The translations under genes were made by a program, and so were the position numbers. A DNA stretch of 5,943 nt, taken from the NCBI GenBank assembly GCA_023396665.1, contig JAEWVL010000290.1, positions 1 to 5,943 of the forward strand, written 5' to 3'. Source of the stretch: Spirochaetota bacterium (GTDB lineage: Bacteria > Spirochaetota > UBA4802 > JAFGJZ01). Below, piece after piece: positions 1-5,930 of the stretch (positions are counted from its first letter, which is position 1; every line of letters starts with the position of its first letter). The notes under the pieces were generated by a model. That model did not search any database, was not told the DNA's origin, and saw only the letters and a list, made by a program, of their open reading frames with translations.

Positions 1-441
1 CGTAAGGGAGTAGCCGATATGAGGGAGAAGACGATCGTTAAACTCTCTGAAGATGCCATCTCGAAAATAGATATAAACTATGGCGGAACGAACTATACGC
101 TGACAAAAGAAGAAAAGGCTGATCCCGATGATTCGCAGAAAAAGATTTTTCACTGGGCATTCGCGGGAGATTCGACCGTCCTGAATCAGGACAGTGTTAA
201 GGCGATTTTGGCAAAGTTTGATCCGCTCATGGCTGATACATATGTAGAGGAATATGTCGAACCGGTAAAACCTCTGGCACAGGTAAGTATTACTGCATAT
301 GAAAAAACTGTCGTATTGAACATTTATGAGAAAAAAGATGACGCTAACTATATAGCAAAGTGCAGCGAATCTCCGTATTATTTTCAACTGGCTCCTTTTA
401 AAGTTGAGCCTCTGTTGAAGAAAAAAGACGAACTGAAATAA
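1..441 (+). CDS. DUF4340-like protein, C-terminal part (5' end outside window)
   Basis: The frame is open from the first base, and the ATG at 19 is internal: the residues around it (ADMREKTIVKLSEDAISKI) match the usual DUF4340 pattern of an R-x-K-T/R-I segment followed by a beta-rich 'x-I-x-I-x-Y' repeat. Visible are 146 residues ending in TAA at 439-441. The segment shows short alternating strands (SKIDINYGGTNYTLTKEE, then a tryptophan in FHWAFAG), an alpha segment (NQDSVKAILAKFDPL), a second beta unit and a lysine-rich C-terminus. In the family, such proteins are often membrane-anchored auxiliary subunits encoded with Gld-type ABC exporters; whether that holds here depends on genes left of the window. 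No membrane helix lies in the visible part, as expected if the anchor is N-terminal. Family assignment is by remembered sequence pattern and is moderate. Confidence 0.6.
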   Translation, partial: RKGVADMREKTIVKLSEDAISKIDINYGGTNYTLTKEEKADPDDSQKKIFHWAFAGDSTVLNQDSVKAILAKFDPLMADTYVEEYVEPVKPLAQVSITAYEKTVVLNIYEKKDDANYIAKCSESPYYFQLAPFKVEPLLKKKDELK

Positions 442-448
442 GATGATC

Positions 449-477
449 AAAAAACCCGCCTTTCCGGCGGGTTTTTT
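449..477. terminator. Bidirectional intrinsic terminator
   Basis: A run of six A (449-454) precedes the arm CCCGCC (455-460), a five-base loop (461-465), the arm GGCGGG (466-471) and a run of six T (472-477). The stem is fully paired, with U-tracts in both orientations. It therefore can end transcription of the DUF4340-like gene (stop at 441) and of the convergent receiver gene on the minus strand (stop at 483-485). Confidence 0.93.
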
Positions 478-482
478 GTGTA

Positions 483-878
483 TCAGCCGATCAAGCCGAG
501 ATCGCGTAACTGTTTTTCAACATTCTCTCTCGTGATGGGTTTGATCAAATAGCCCTCACATTGTTCGCTAAAGGCTCTTTTGATGTTATCGTAATCTTCC
601 ATTACAGTTGTCATTATGATTTTTTCAGCATCGAGGCCGGCGATTCCATATTTTCTTTCGGACTGTCGTATGCTTTTGAGAACAGTCTGCCCATCCATGC
701 CCGGCAGTACGATATCGAGAAAGATAACATCATACTACTCTTTTCGGTGCAAGGCTGTATCTACGGCCTGAATCGCTTCATTGCCGTTTACAGCGATATC
801 ACATGATCCCAGATCTTTAACAATTTCCAAGAGGATATTTCTACAGATAAAATCATCGTCAACAATAAGTATTTTCAT
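483..878 (-). pseudogene. CheY-like response regulator with in-frame TAG at codon 48
   Basis: Reading the minus strand from ATG at 878, a GGAGG ribosome site (883-887) lies 4 nt upstream. The frame gives MKILIVDDDFICRN... for 47 codons, then TAG (735-737), then continues in the same frame as YDVIFLDIVLPGMDG... to TGA at 483. The whole is 131 codons, the normal length of a single-domain receiver with no output domain. Conserved sites are present across both halves: acidic cluster D7-D9, phospho-acceptor D55 (FLDI), P59-G60, T90/T91 and K113-P114. There is no frameshift, so the only defect is the stop. The residue before YD is variable in the family; a single C-to-T change from CAG (Gln) would create it. 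A product restarted at M61 would lack the acidic pocket and D55, and the 47-residue front piece also lacks D55. It lies downstream of the hybrid kinase on the same strand, 226 bp away, and was probably its phosphorelay target. Alternatives are amber readthrough, rare amino-acid insertion or a sequencing error. Confidence 0.85.
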
Positions 879-1104
879 GAAACCTCCGATTACCGGAAAC
901 GGCTTTCTTCGTGATTGTAAAAGAAGCAGCCCCGGCGCATGAGAATTGTGACATTCTTTTTTATTACGTTTAACGCCTTAAATAGTAGCCAGTGATCAGT
1001 GTGATTATTTTTCAGAGCAACATGGTATTGAATGTAGTTATATTTTGTGTGATCTTCAATAAAATGATTTAAAATCGGGCTTATCAGTTCAAATTTTCGA
1101 GCTG
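879..1104 (-). other. Intergenic region upstream of the receiver gene
   Basis: This 226-bp gap separates the kinase stop from the receiver start on the minus strand. It holds the receiver's GGAGG site. It also contains an imperfect hairpin at 901-931 (arms GGCT...CTTC and GAAG...AGCC around a 12-nt loop), a short inverted repeat AGAAT/ATTCT at 942-957, and at 989-1001 a copy of CACTGATCACTGG (minus strand) that nearly matches a palindrome near 4997. I found no convincing promoter or terminator, so co-transcription with the kinase is possible but not shown. No credible ORF is present. Confidence 0.5.
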
Positions 1105-3033
1105 TTATCTGTAATTCGGGAGAGTGACGGACAGCAAACGGATTTTTTCAACTGCGGAGGGGATGGCTTCAACATTGTCGGCGATAGCCAGTTTTTCGAG
1201 ATCGGCTGCCGCTGAAGTCAGGTCATCCAGCAAAAATGATGCTGCGGCTCCCTTCAGACGATGTGCGGCTTTTTGCAGACTTTCAGTATCGAGGGGATTC
1301 AGACTTTGTTCAATTGGATCCAGATACTCGTGAAAAGCTTCAACAAAGTCTGAAAAGATTGTTTTTACCGAGTCAAGGGGTATTCCCAGAGTGTGGGCCA
1401 CACGGTCAAGATGCCCCTGGTTTTCAAGAATTCTTTGTTCTGAGGATGCGTCTTTGCATGAACGGTGCGTTTCGGGTATCATTTTAATCGCATCAGACAG
1501 CCGTTGAAGAGTCACCGGTTTTTCAACAAATACATCGGCTCCTGCGTTCAAAAAAGCCTCTTTGTCGTTGCTGAACACTTTTGCACTGACCGCAATGATA
1601 TGCGTCTTTGTGCGGGAATGGGTTTCTTCGTAATCACGGATTTTTTGTGCTGTTTCGATGCCGTTCATCCTCGGCATGCTTCCATCCAGAAAAATAAGAT
1701 CATATTCCTTTGCCAGATAGTGATCAAAAGCCTCAACTCCGTCCCAGACCGGGTCGGCAGTGATACCGAGGTGTTCGAGCATGATAATTAGCAGTTTCAG
1801 GGAATCTGCGGAATCTTCAGCTACAAGCGCGTTACAACGTCGGCTGACAAGTTGTCCGCTTGTAAAATGCATGGGCGTTTTTATGTTTGGGACACCGGGT
1901 AATGTGATGGTGAAACTAAAATGGCTTCCTTTTCCCGGCTCGCTTTCGACAGATATACTCCCTTTCATCAATTCTACTATTCTTGCCGCTATGGTTAGCC
2001 CCAATCCTGTTCCACCAAAGCGTTTCGCTATTGAAGCGTCTGCCTGTGAAAACAGTTCAAAAATCTTTTTTTGATTTTCGACTGCAATTCCAATACCGTT
2101 ATCGAGTACAGAAAAATGTATGATTACGTTATCCCCTTCTTTGAGCGAGGTCATTGCTGCATCGATTCTTCCGTTTTCAGGTGTAAATTTGATGGCATTG
2201 CCCAGGAGATTTATTATCACCTGGCCGAAACGAACAGGATCACCTTTGCAGAGAATTGCTTCGTTATGTGAAAAACCGAGTTTGATATTTTTTTTGGATG
2301 CCATATTTTCAAAACTCTTTATGATTATTGAAGCTTTTTCGAGAGGATTGAAATTCTCAACGGATAGCTCAAGATGTCTTTTCTCTATTTTGGAAAAATC
2401 GAGTATATCGTTGATGATTGTTACAAGATTCTGTGTGTTTGATTCTACAATTTTCAGATACTCCTTCTGCTTCTCGTCGAGATGACCGAAGGATATCAGT
2501 TCAAGAAAGCCCAATATGCTGTTTATGGGGGTTCTGATTTCGTGGCTCATCGTGGCAAGGAATTCGCTTTTTGCGGAATTGGCCTTTTCGGCATCCTCTT
2601 TTGCCTTTTGCAGTTGAAGCCTTTGAGCCAATAGTTCCATATGATTATAATAAAACTTTGAGCTCAGATGCGAGAGAAAAGAGATACTAACTATTGTAAA
2701 CAGGGGAACTATGGCTCCCGGCAACGCGACTATTCGTTGTTGAATGATAACCACCAGGAGTGCACCCATGCTTTGTATCAGATTCAGAATGATGGCAACG
2801 AAGAGTCCGTGTTTGTGTGTTGCTATAACCAAAATGATCGATAGTAGAACCTGTAACTGTGCAAAAACACCCCCGAATACAGGTGATATGTGAAATTGAA
2901 GAAATGTTATCGATTGGTAAAAAATTATGAAGAGAACTATTTTTTGCACGAGGAAGGCTTTCGGATGAAAAAAGTAATTCTCTTCTTCGAAATACCTCTC
3001 AAAAAAAGTGCGTTCTTTGCCTTTCTTTTTCAA
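1105..3033 (-). CDS. Membrane hybrid histidine kinase (HisKA-HATPase-receiver-Hpt)
   Basis: This 642-residue protein carries a complete His-Asp-His phosphorelay. Residues ~27-122 form about four hydrophobic helices with short loops and no large periplasmic domain, so the signal is probably sensed in or at the membrane. A linker of coiled-coil character (~130-157) leads to HisKA with H164 in MSHEIRTP. The HATPase domain shows the N box (N275, N279), G1 DNGIGI (311-316), the F box IFELFSQ (324-330) and G2 GGTGLGL (340-346). The receiver (~401-518) has E406/D407, phospho-acceptor D450, S483 and K505-P506. A C-terminal Hpt domain (~550-635) has H591 in AAHRLKGAA. No key residue is missing, so it is likely active. 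The start is TTG at 3033: GAGGAG (3040-3045) sits 6 nt upstream, an in-frame TGA lies just before that site, and no in-frame ATG occurs ahead of the membrane helices. The architecture resembles BarA/TorS-type kinases, but the membrane sensor is different and its ligand is unknown. Confidence 0.95.
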   Translation of the reverse strand: MKKKGKERTFFERYFEEENYFFHPKAFLVQKIVLFIIFYQSITFLQFHISPVFGGVFAQLQVLLSIILVIATHKHGLFVAIILNLIQSMGALLVVIIQQRIVALPGAIVPLFTIVSISFLSHLSSKFYYNHMELLAQRLQLQKAKEDAEKANSAKSEFLATMSHEIRTPINSILGFLELISFGHLDEKQKEYLKIVESNTQNLVTIINDILDFSKIEKRHLELSVENFNPLEKASIIIKSFENMASKKNIKLGFSHNEAILCKGDPVRFGQVIINLLGNAIKFTPENGRIDAAMTSLKEGDNVIIHFSVLDNGIGIAVENQKKIFELFSQADASIAKRFGGTGLGLTIAARIVELMKGSISVESEPGKGSHFSFTITLPGVPNIKTPMHFTSGQLVSRRCNALVAEDSADSLKLLIIMLEHLGITADPVWDGVEAFDHYLAKEYDLIFLDGSMPRMNGIETAQKIRDYEETHSRTKTHIIAVSAKVFSNDKEAFLNAGADVFVEKPVTLQRLSDAIKMIPETHRSCKDASSEQRILENQGHLDRVAHTLGIPLDSVKTIFSDFVEAFHEYLDPIEQSLNPLDTESLQKAAHRLKGAAASFLLDDLTSAAADLEKLAIADNVEAIPSAVEKIRLLSVTLPNYR

Positions 3034-3039
3034 AAGACT

Positions 3040-3045
3040 CTCCTC
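3040..3045 (-). promoter_or_regulatory. Ribosome binding site fixing the kinase TTG start
   Basis: GAGGAG on the minus strand lies 6 nt before TTG at 3033. A nearby ATG at 3052 is in a different frame and reads only 17 codons, so this site is what decides the unusual TTG start. Confidence 0.75.
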
Positions 3046-3095
3046 GTTTCATGAGTCAGGTGCTGGCTTTTTGATTGAATCCTATCTGTATCGAC

Positions 3096-3123
3096 AAAAT
3101 AGACAAGAATCCTGATATGTCAA
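3096..3123 (-). promoter_or_regulatory. Candidate sigma70-type promoter for the kinase
   Basis: On the minus strand, a perfect TTGACA (-35, 3118-3123) is followed after 16 bp by TATTTT (-10, 3096-3101; four of six consensus bases). The predicted start near 3089 would give a leader of about 55 nt before the TTG codon at 3033. It lies in the 179-bp divergent region between the kinase and the RHH-like gene. A 10-bp palindrome overlaps the edge of the -35 box. Identification rests on consensus match only. Confidence 0.45.
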
Positions 3124-3131
3124 TGTACATT
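3122..3131. repeat. 10-bp palindrome AATGTACATT in divergent promoter region
   Basis: A perfect palindrome that overlaps the last two bases of the candidate kinase -35 box (3118-3123). It lies 82 bp before the start of the RHH-like gene. Its placement suits an operator acting on one or both divergent genes, but no regulator is shown to bind it and palindromes of this size occur by chance. Confidence 0.3.
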
Positions 3132-3198
3132 CAAATGTTTTTATGGCTGTTTACTCTGAAAAAATCAGCAGTTTTCTCTTCCGGTACGTATTACTTTC

Positions 3199-3204
3199 AG
3201 GAGG
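3199..3204 (+). promoter_or_regulatory. Ribosome binding site fixing the start at 3213
   Basis: AGGAGG lies 8 nt before the ATG at 3213. The open frame extends upstream to an ATG at 3075, but that start has no comparable site and would add 46 residues of uncharacteristic sequence, so 3213 is preferred. Confidence 0.8.
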
Positions 3205-3212
3205 AATTCTGC

Positions 3213-3692
3213 ATGATAAAGACAAGTATTACCATTACACCCGGCAGAAAGGAACGCCTGTTGTCGGCAGCGGCTGAATTGGGTATTTCTGTGACAGATC
3301 TTCTGGCGATTCTTATGCATCGATCCAGAATCGAGTTTCGATCGCAAAAAAGTGTTATACGTAAGGCGGTCAACTACCAAGAAGCACTGTCTGCCGGATC
3401 TTATGTGATTATGCACGTTCTTTTTCTCCCTCTCTGTTATGAATATGGTGTTAGCCAACGCCTTGTGCTCAAGATTTCTGTCAGCAAAATCTATGCTGTA
3501 ATGATAGATTTATTTTTGGATGAAATAGTAAAAAATGGGGTGGAAAAACCACTGACAAATGATGATTTGGCTACTAATTGTTTTAAAGTGAACTATGATG
3601 TTGCCTATCTGGATACTCCTGATCATGAATATTGGGTTATAAAGTGGGATCGAAGATTGAAAAGAAGGCAAAAAAAGAGAAAGAGGCGATGA
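3213..3692 (+). CDS. Uncharacterised protein with ribbon-helix-helix-like N-terminus
   Basis: This 159-residue protein is not one I recognise. Residues 1-38 have the beta-alpha-alpha layout of a CopG/Arc-type ribbon-helix-helix: a strand with alternating residues (IKTSITIT), a helix (GRKERLLSAAAEL), then a GIS-type turn and a second helix (VTDLLAILMHRS). Such domains dimerise and bind DNA through the strand. The middle (~60-105) is rich in hydrophobic and aromatic residues (SYVIMHVLFLPLCYEYG, KISVSKIYAVMIDLFLDEIV) and looks like a folded globular domain rather than membrane helices. A region with DTPDHEYWVIKWD (134-146) follows, and 11 of the last 13 residues are Arg or Lys. The basic tail could contact nucleic acid; its purine-rich codons also provide the ribosome site of the next gene. 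Its stop overlaps the transporter start as ATGA (3689-3692), so the two are translationally coupled. It may be a regulator of that operon, an inference from context only. Confidence 0.75.
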   Translation: MIKTSITITPGRKERLLSAAAELGISVTDLLAILMHRSRIEFRSQKSVIRKAVNYQEALSAGSYVIMHVLFLPLCYEYGVSQRLVLKISVSKIYAVMIDLFLDEIVKNGVEKPLTNDDLATNCFKVNYDVAYLDTPDHEYWVIKWDRRLKRRQKKRKRR

Positions 3693-4621
3693 GAAACAAA
3701 CAAGAATACATAAGCACCATGGCAGCAATATTTACAGTCACCGTCTGGGGGGTGACCTATATCTTCACCAAAAAATTACTCACCCATTTTACCCCGTATC
3801 AGTTACTTTTTATGCGTTTCAGCCTTGCCTGGCTTGTTCTTTTGACAGTAGATCTTCGCAATTTACGTAGACCACAGCTACAAAGCGAGCTGGTCTGCAT
3901 AATCTTGGCACTCACGGGTGTCTTTTTCTACTTCATTTTCGAAACCTTTGCACTAACTATGACATATTCGGCAAATGTCGGTCTCATAATGTCAGCGGTT
4001 CCTTTATTTACCGCCCTCATATCACACTTTGTTTTTAAAACAGAACGATTTACACCCGATACCGCAGTGGGATTCGCAATAGCAATGAGCGGAATAGGAG
4101 CGGTGCTGCTAAATGGGACAATACTGAAGCTGAACATCATCGGCGATCTGCTCGCTTTAATTGCGGCGATCTCGTTCGCGCTGTATTCAGCCATACTCCG
4201 ACGCTATCCGCTCGCGAAGAAGATGGGGCAGCACGTTGTTGTCAGAAAAACATTTTTTTACTCCGCGCTCATGCTCGTCCCGGTTGTAATAGTAAGCGGG
4301 GGGATACGATCCGCCAAAACCTCTCTGCAGTGGCTGATCAGTGATTATCAAGGGTACGTGTCGCTGATCTTTCTTTCGCTGATAGCATCATCACTCTGTT
4401 TTTATCTCTGGAATCTCGTTGTTGACAGACTGGGGGCGCTAAGAGCAACCGGATTCATCTATCTTGTCCCTCTGGTCTCAACGGCTGCTGCGGTGTTTGT
4501 ATTAAAAGAAAGTGTCACCCCCCTGATGATAAGCGGGGGGATACTGATCGTTTTGGGCGTAGTGATAAATGAGCGAAAGCCCATACATAGAAGATTGTCA
4601 GTCGCCAAAGAGGTGCTTTGA
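3689..4621 (+). CDS. EamA/DMT-family transporter, 10 predicted membrane helices
   Basis: This 310-residue protein has two tandem EamA repeats (about 10-142 and 152-293), the normal length and plan for drug/metabolite exporters of the inner membrane. Typical marks are the first helix with VWGVTYIFTKK (19-29), R43 and A47 in helix two, ETFALTMTYSANVGLIMSA (85-103) with P105 in the third/fourth helix region, and the second-repeat pattern GDLLALIAAISFALYSAILR (152-171). The final pair of helices includes FIYLVPLVSTAAAVFVLKES (256-275). The substrate is unknown; the family exports amino acids, metabolites or drugs. The start is ATG at 3689, overlapping the previous stop by four bases, with a purine-rich AGAGAAAGAGG stretch just upstream. 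An in-frame ATG at 3632 would add a 19-residue Lys/Glu-rich extension and is unlikely. The 3' end overlaps the convergent DUF3795 gene by 24 bp, with no terminator visible between them. Confidence 0.93.
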   Translation: MRNKQEYISTMAAIFTVTVWGVTYIFTKKLLTHFTPYQLLFMRFSLAWLVLLTVDLRNLRRPQLQSELVCIILALTGVFFYFIFETFALTMTYSANVGLIMSAVPLFTALISHFVFKTERFTPDTAVGFAIAMSGIGAVLLNGTILKLNIIGDLLALIAAISFALYSAILRRYPLAKKMGQHVVVRKTFFYSALMLVPVVIVSGGIRSAKTSLQWLISDYQGYVSLIFLSLIASSLCFYLWNLVVDRLGALRATGFIYLVPLVSTAAAVFVLKESVTPLMISGGILIVLGVVINERKPIHRRLSVAKEVL

Positions 4622-4939
4622 TGCTGAAGGATTATAGTTGAGAAACGACTGAAGTTTTTTACAGAGCTTTGCTTCGGGACAGTCGCCGCAGCTGTTCAGG
4701 TTTCTTTCATTTGCGCAGGGGCGTATCTGGCAGGCCTTGCAACCGACAAACAGCATGTCGCTTTTACAGCCGCTGCAGAACATATCCGACGATTGCAGCT
4801 TTTTGCCGCCCAGAAAGGGTGCATACAGATGAGTCCATTCAGCGGCGGTTTCCTCTCTGAGTTCCTCGTCATTTTCAATCGTTGCGATATAAACGGGGCA
4901 CATCGAACAGTCAAGACCACAGGGGGCGTATTCCAGCAT
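4598..4939 (-). CDS. DUF3795 cysteine-rich protein
   Basis: This 113-residue protein starts MLEYAPCGLDCSMCPVYIAT, the hallmark opening of DUF3795. It has eleven cysteines, at residues 7, 11, 14, 55, 58, 67, 70, 75, 84, 87 and 93, in pairs such as CSGC, CKAC and CGDC. These look like metal ligands (zinc or an iron-sulfur cluster), but the function of the family is not established. The ATG at 4939 is chosen because GGAGA lies about 5 nt upstream on the minus strand. A frame extension to ATG 4972 adds 11 residues, lacks a good ribosome site and precedes the family's usual N-terminus. The protein is probably cytoplasmic, with no signal peptide. The gene stands alone on the minus strand, and its stop lies within the end of the transporter gene (24 bp of tail-to-tail overlap, eight codons each). 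Confidence 0.88.
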   Translation of the reverse strand: MLEYAPCGLDCSMCPVYIATIENDEELREETAAEWTHLYAPFLGGKKLQSSDMFCSGCKSDMLFVGCKACQIRPCANERNLNSCGDCPEAKLCKKLQSFLNYNPSASKHLFGD

Positions 4940-4990
4940 CGTTTTCTCCGAAAAATAGATATGATGAACCATTCAGCAATCCCGAATCAT

Positions 4991-5004
4991 CCACTGATCA
5001 GTGG
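4991..5004. repeat. 14-bp perfect palindrome upstream of DUF3795 gene
   Basis: CCACTGATCAGTGG is self-complementary over 14 bases. Its centre is about 58 bp before the DUF3795 start codon, a position suited to an operator. A 12-of-13 match lies at 989-1001, upstream of the receiver gene. The binding protein is unknown. Confidence 0.5.
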
Positions 5005-5299
5005 GAAGATCGATTAGTAACCAACAGGGGGGATTTTGCTTCGTTTTTCAACAGAATTATTCGGAGTTCGAGTCACCTGCACTATTTTTCGCGATTTGTC
5101 CCCAAAGAATCTGTGCAGAAGAATAATGAATCCCGTATTCTCGACATCGGCCGAAATAGTTTGTTTCCGCTGTTTCGGTCGGGGGCTTACACAGAAAAAG
5201 TATTGTCGAAATATCAACTGAAACGAACGATGATAAAAATGCCAGGTTGCAAACACTGCTGTTGCATACAAACGAATGATAAGCGGATATTTGGCTTTG

Positions 5300-5388
5300 G
5301 TTTCAATGATTTCAGTATTTGAAACTTCAGAAAAAAGTAAAAAATTACTTGCGGGTACCCGCTTTTCGATGTTTCTTTCAGTCGAAAA
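5300..5388 (+). repeat. Series of four inverted repeats in the cyclophilin leader
   Basis: Four potential stem-loops occur in 89 bp. GTTTCAA/TTGAAAC (5300-5306 and 5319-5325) has 7 bp and a 12-nt loop. AAGTAA/TTACTT (5335-5350) has 6 bp and a 4-nt loop. GCGGGTACCCGC (5351-5362) is a perfect palindrome. TTTTCGA/TCGAAAA (5363-5369 and 5382-5388) has 7 bp and a 12-nt loop. The last three abut with no bases between them and end 14 nt before ATG 5403. They may form leader RNA structure or protein-binding sites. The third is followed by only four T, so it is at best a weak terminator. Confidence 0.5.
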
Positions 5389-5402
5389 AATACTAACAGA
5401 TT

Positions 5403-5930
5403 ATGAACAAGGCGGAGACTATAATGGGTAAAAAGATTGTAATAGAACTGGATTCGGCAAAAGCGCCTATAAGCGCCAGGAATTTCATCGATTATGTGAA
5501 AGACGGTTTTTATGACGGAACTATTTTTCATCGTGTGATACCCAATTTTATGGTGCAGGGTGGCGGCATGACCCCCGATATGAACGAGAAGAAAAACAAG
5601 GCGCCTATTAAAAACGAGGCCGATAACGGACTGGCGAACAAGCGCGGTACCATCGCGATGGCACGTACACGTGTTGTCGATTCGGCAACCTCGCAGTTTC
5701 TTATCAACCTTAAAGATAACGATTTTCTCAATCACACGGCAAAAAATGCTGACGGGTACGGGTATTGCGTGTTCGGAAAAGTCACTGAGGGTATGGATGT
5801 CGTCGATGAAATCGCGAAAGTAAAGACCGGAAAGGCCGGCTTTCACAGTGATGTGCCCTTGTCCACCGTTCAGATACAATCCGCTGTGGCTGTTTCTGAT
5901 ACGAAAGTCGAAATAACTGTTAGCATGTAG
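5403..5930 (+). CDS. ppiB: Peptidyl-prolyl cis-trans isomerase, cyclophilin (PpiB-type)
   Basis: This 175-residue single-domain cyclophilin catalyses proline cis-trans isomerisation during protein folding. No signal peptide is seen, so it should be cytoplasmic. Diagnostic segments are FYDGTIFHRVIPNFMVQGGG (36-55) with catalytic R44, F49, M50 and Q52; KNEADNGLANKRGTIAMART (70-89); SATSQFLIN (94-102); and GYGYCVFGKVTEGMDVVDEI (118-137). The residue equivalent to human cyclophilin A F113 is L100 (SQFL instead of the usual SQFF), a mild pocket change. Start choice is uncertain. ATG 5403 gives an N-terminus whose Gly9 aligns with E. coli PpiB but has no clear ribosome site. ATG 5424 has GGAG (5414-5417) at 6-nt spacing but removes the first beta strand. 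I favour 5403 on homology. The stop is TAG (5928-5930), so TAG is used as a normal terminator in this genome. The gene sits after a structured leader. Confidence 0.93.
   Translation: MNKAETIMGKKIVIELDSAKAPISARNFIDYVKDGFYDGTIFHRVIPNFMVQGGGMTPDMNEKKNKAPIKNEADNGLANKRGTIAMARTRVVDSATSQFLINLKDNDFLNHTAKNADGYGYCVFGKVTEGMDVVDEIAKVKTGKAGFHSDVPLSTVQIQSAVAVSDTKVEITVSM

Larger units (their letters stand above)
4940..5402. other. 463-bp divergent intergenic region
   Basis: This region lies between the DUF3795 gene (minus) and the cyclophilin gene (plus). It contains the 14-bp palindrome at 4991-5004 and a set of inverted repeats at 5300-5388. Open frames exist on both strands (for example minus 5014-5271 and plus 4882-5322). 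They lack ribosome sites and show no recognisable domain or credible composition, so I do not call them. No tRNA or terminator with a U-tract is evident. No promoter matched the consensus well. Confidence 0.6.

Noticed and set aside
942..957. AGAAT-N6-ATTCT inverted repeat upstream of the receiver gene
   Set aside because: Five-base arms are expected by chance in A/T-rich intergenic DNA; mentioned only in the intergenic entry.
3002..3052. ATG at 3052 on the minus strand as kinase start or leader peptide
   Set aside because: It is out of frame with the kinase and reads only 17 codons without a clear ribosome site of its own.
3075..3212. 46-residue N-terminal extension of the RHH-like protein
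   Set aside because: The strong AGGAGG site before 3213 and the RHH-like strand starting right there support the shorter form; the extension overlaps the candidate kinase promoter.
5066..5074. GTTCGAGTC, resembling a tRNA T-loop
   Set aside because: The flanking bases cannot form the T-stem, and no acceptor or anticodon arms are found nearby.
5014..5271. Minus-strand open frame of 85 codons in the divergent intergenic region
   Set aside because: It has no ribosome binding site, no recognisable domain and an unconvincing composition; it is most likely random open frame.
4882..5322. Plus-strand open frame of 146 codons running from inside the DUF3795 gene into the intergenic region
   Set aside because: Its first part is antisense to the DUF3795 gene, it lacks a ribosome site, and the composition is not protein-like.
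5351..5366. GCGGGTACCCGC followed by TTTT as an intrinsic terminator
   Set aside because: With a minimal four-base loop the stem is only 4 bp and the T run is short; no gene on the plus strand precedes it.
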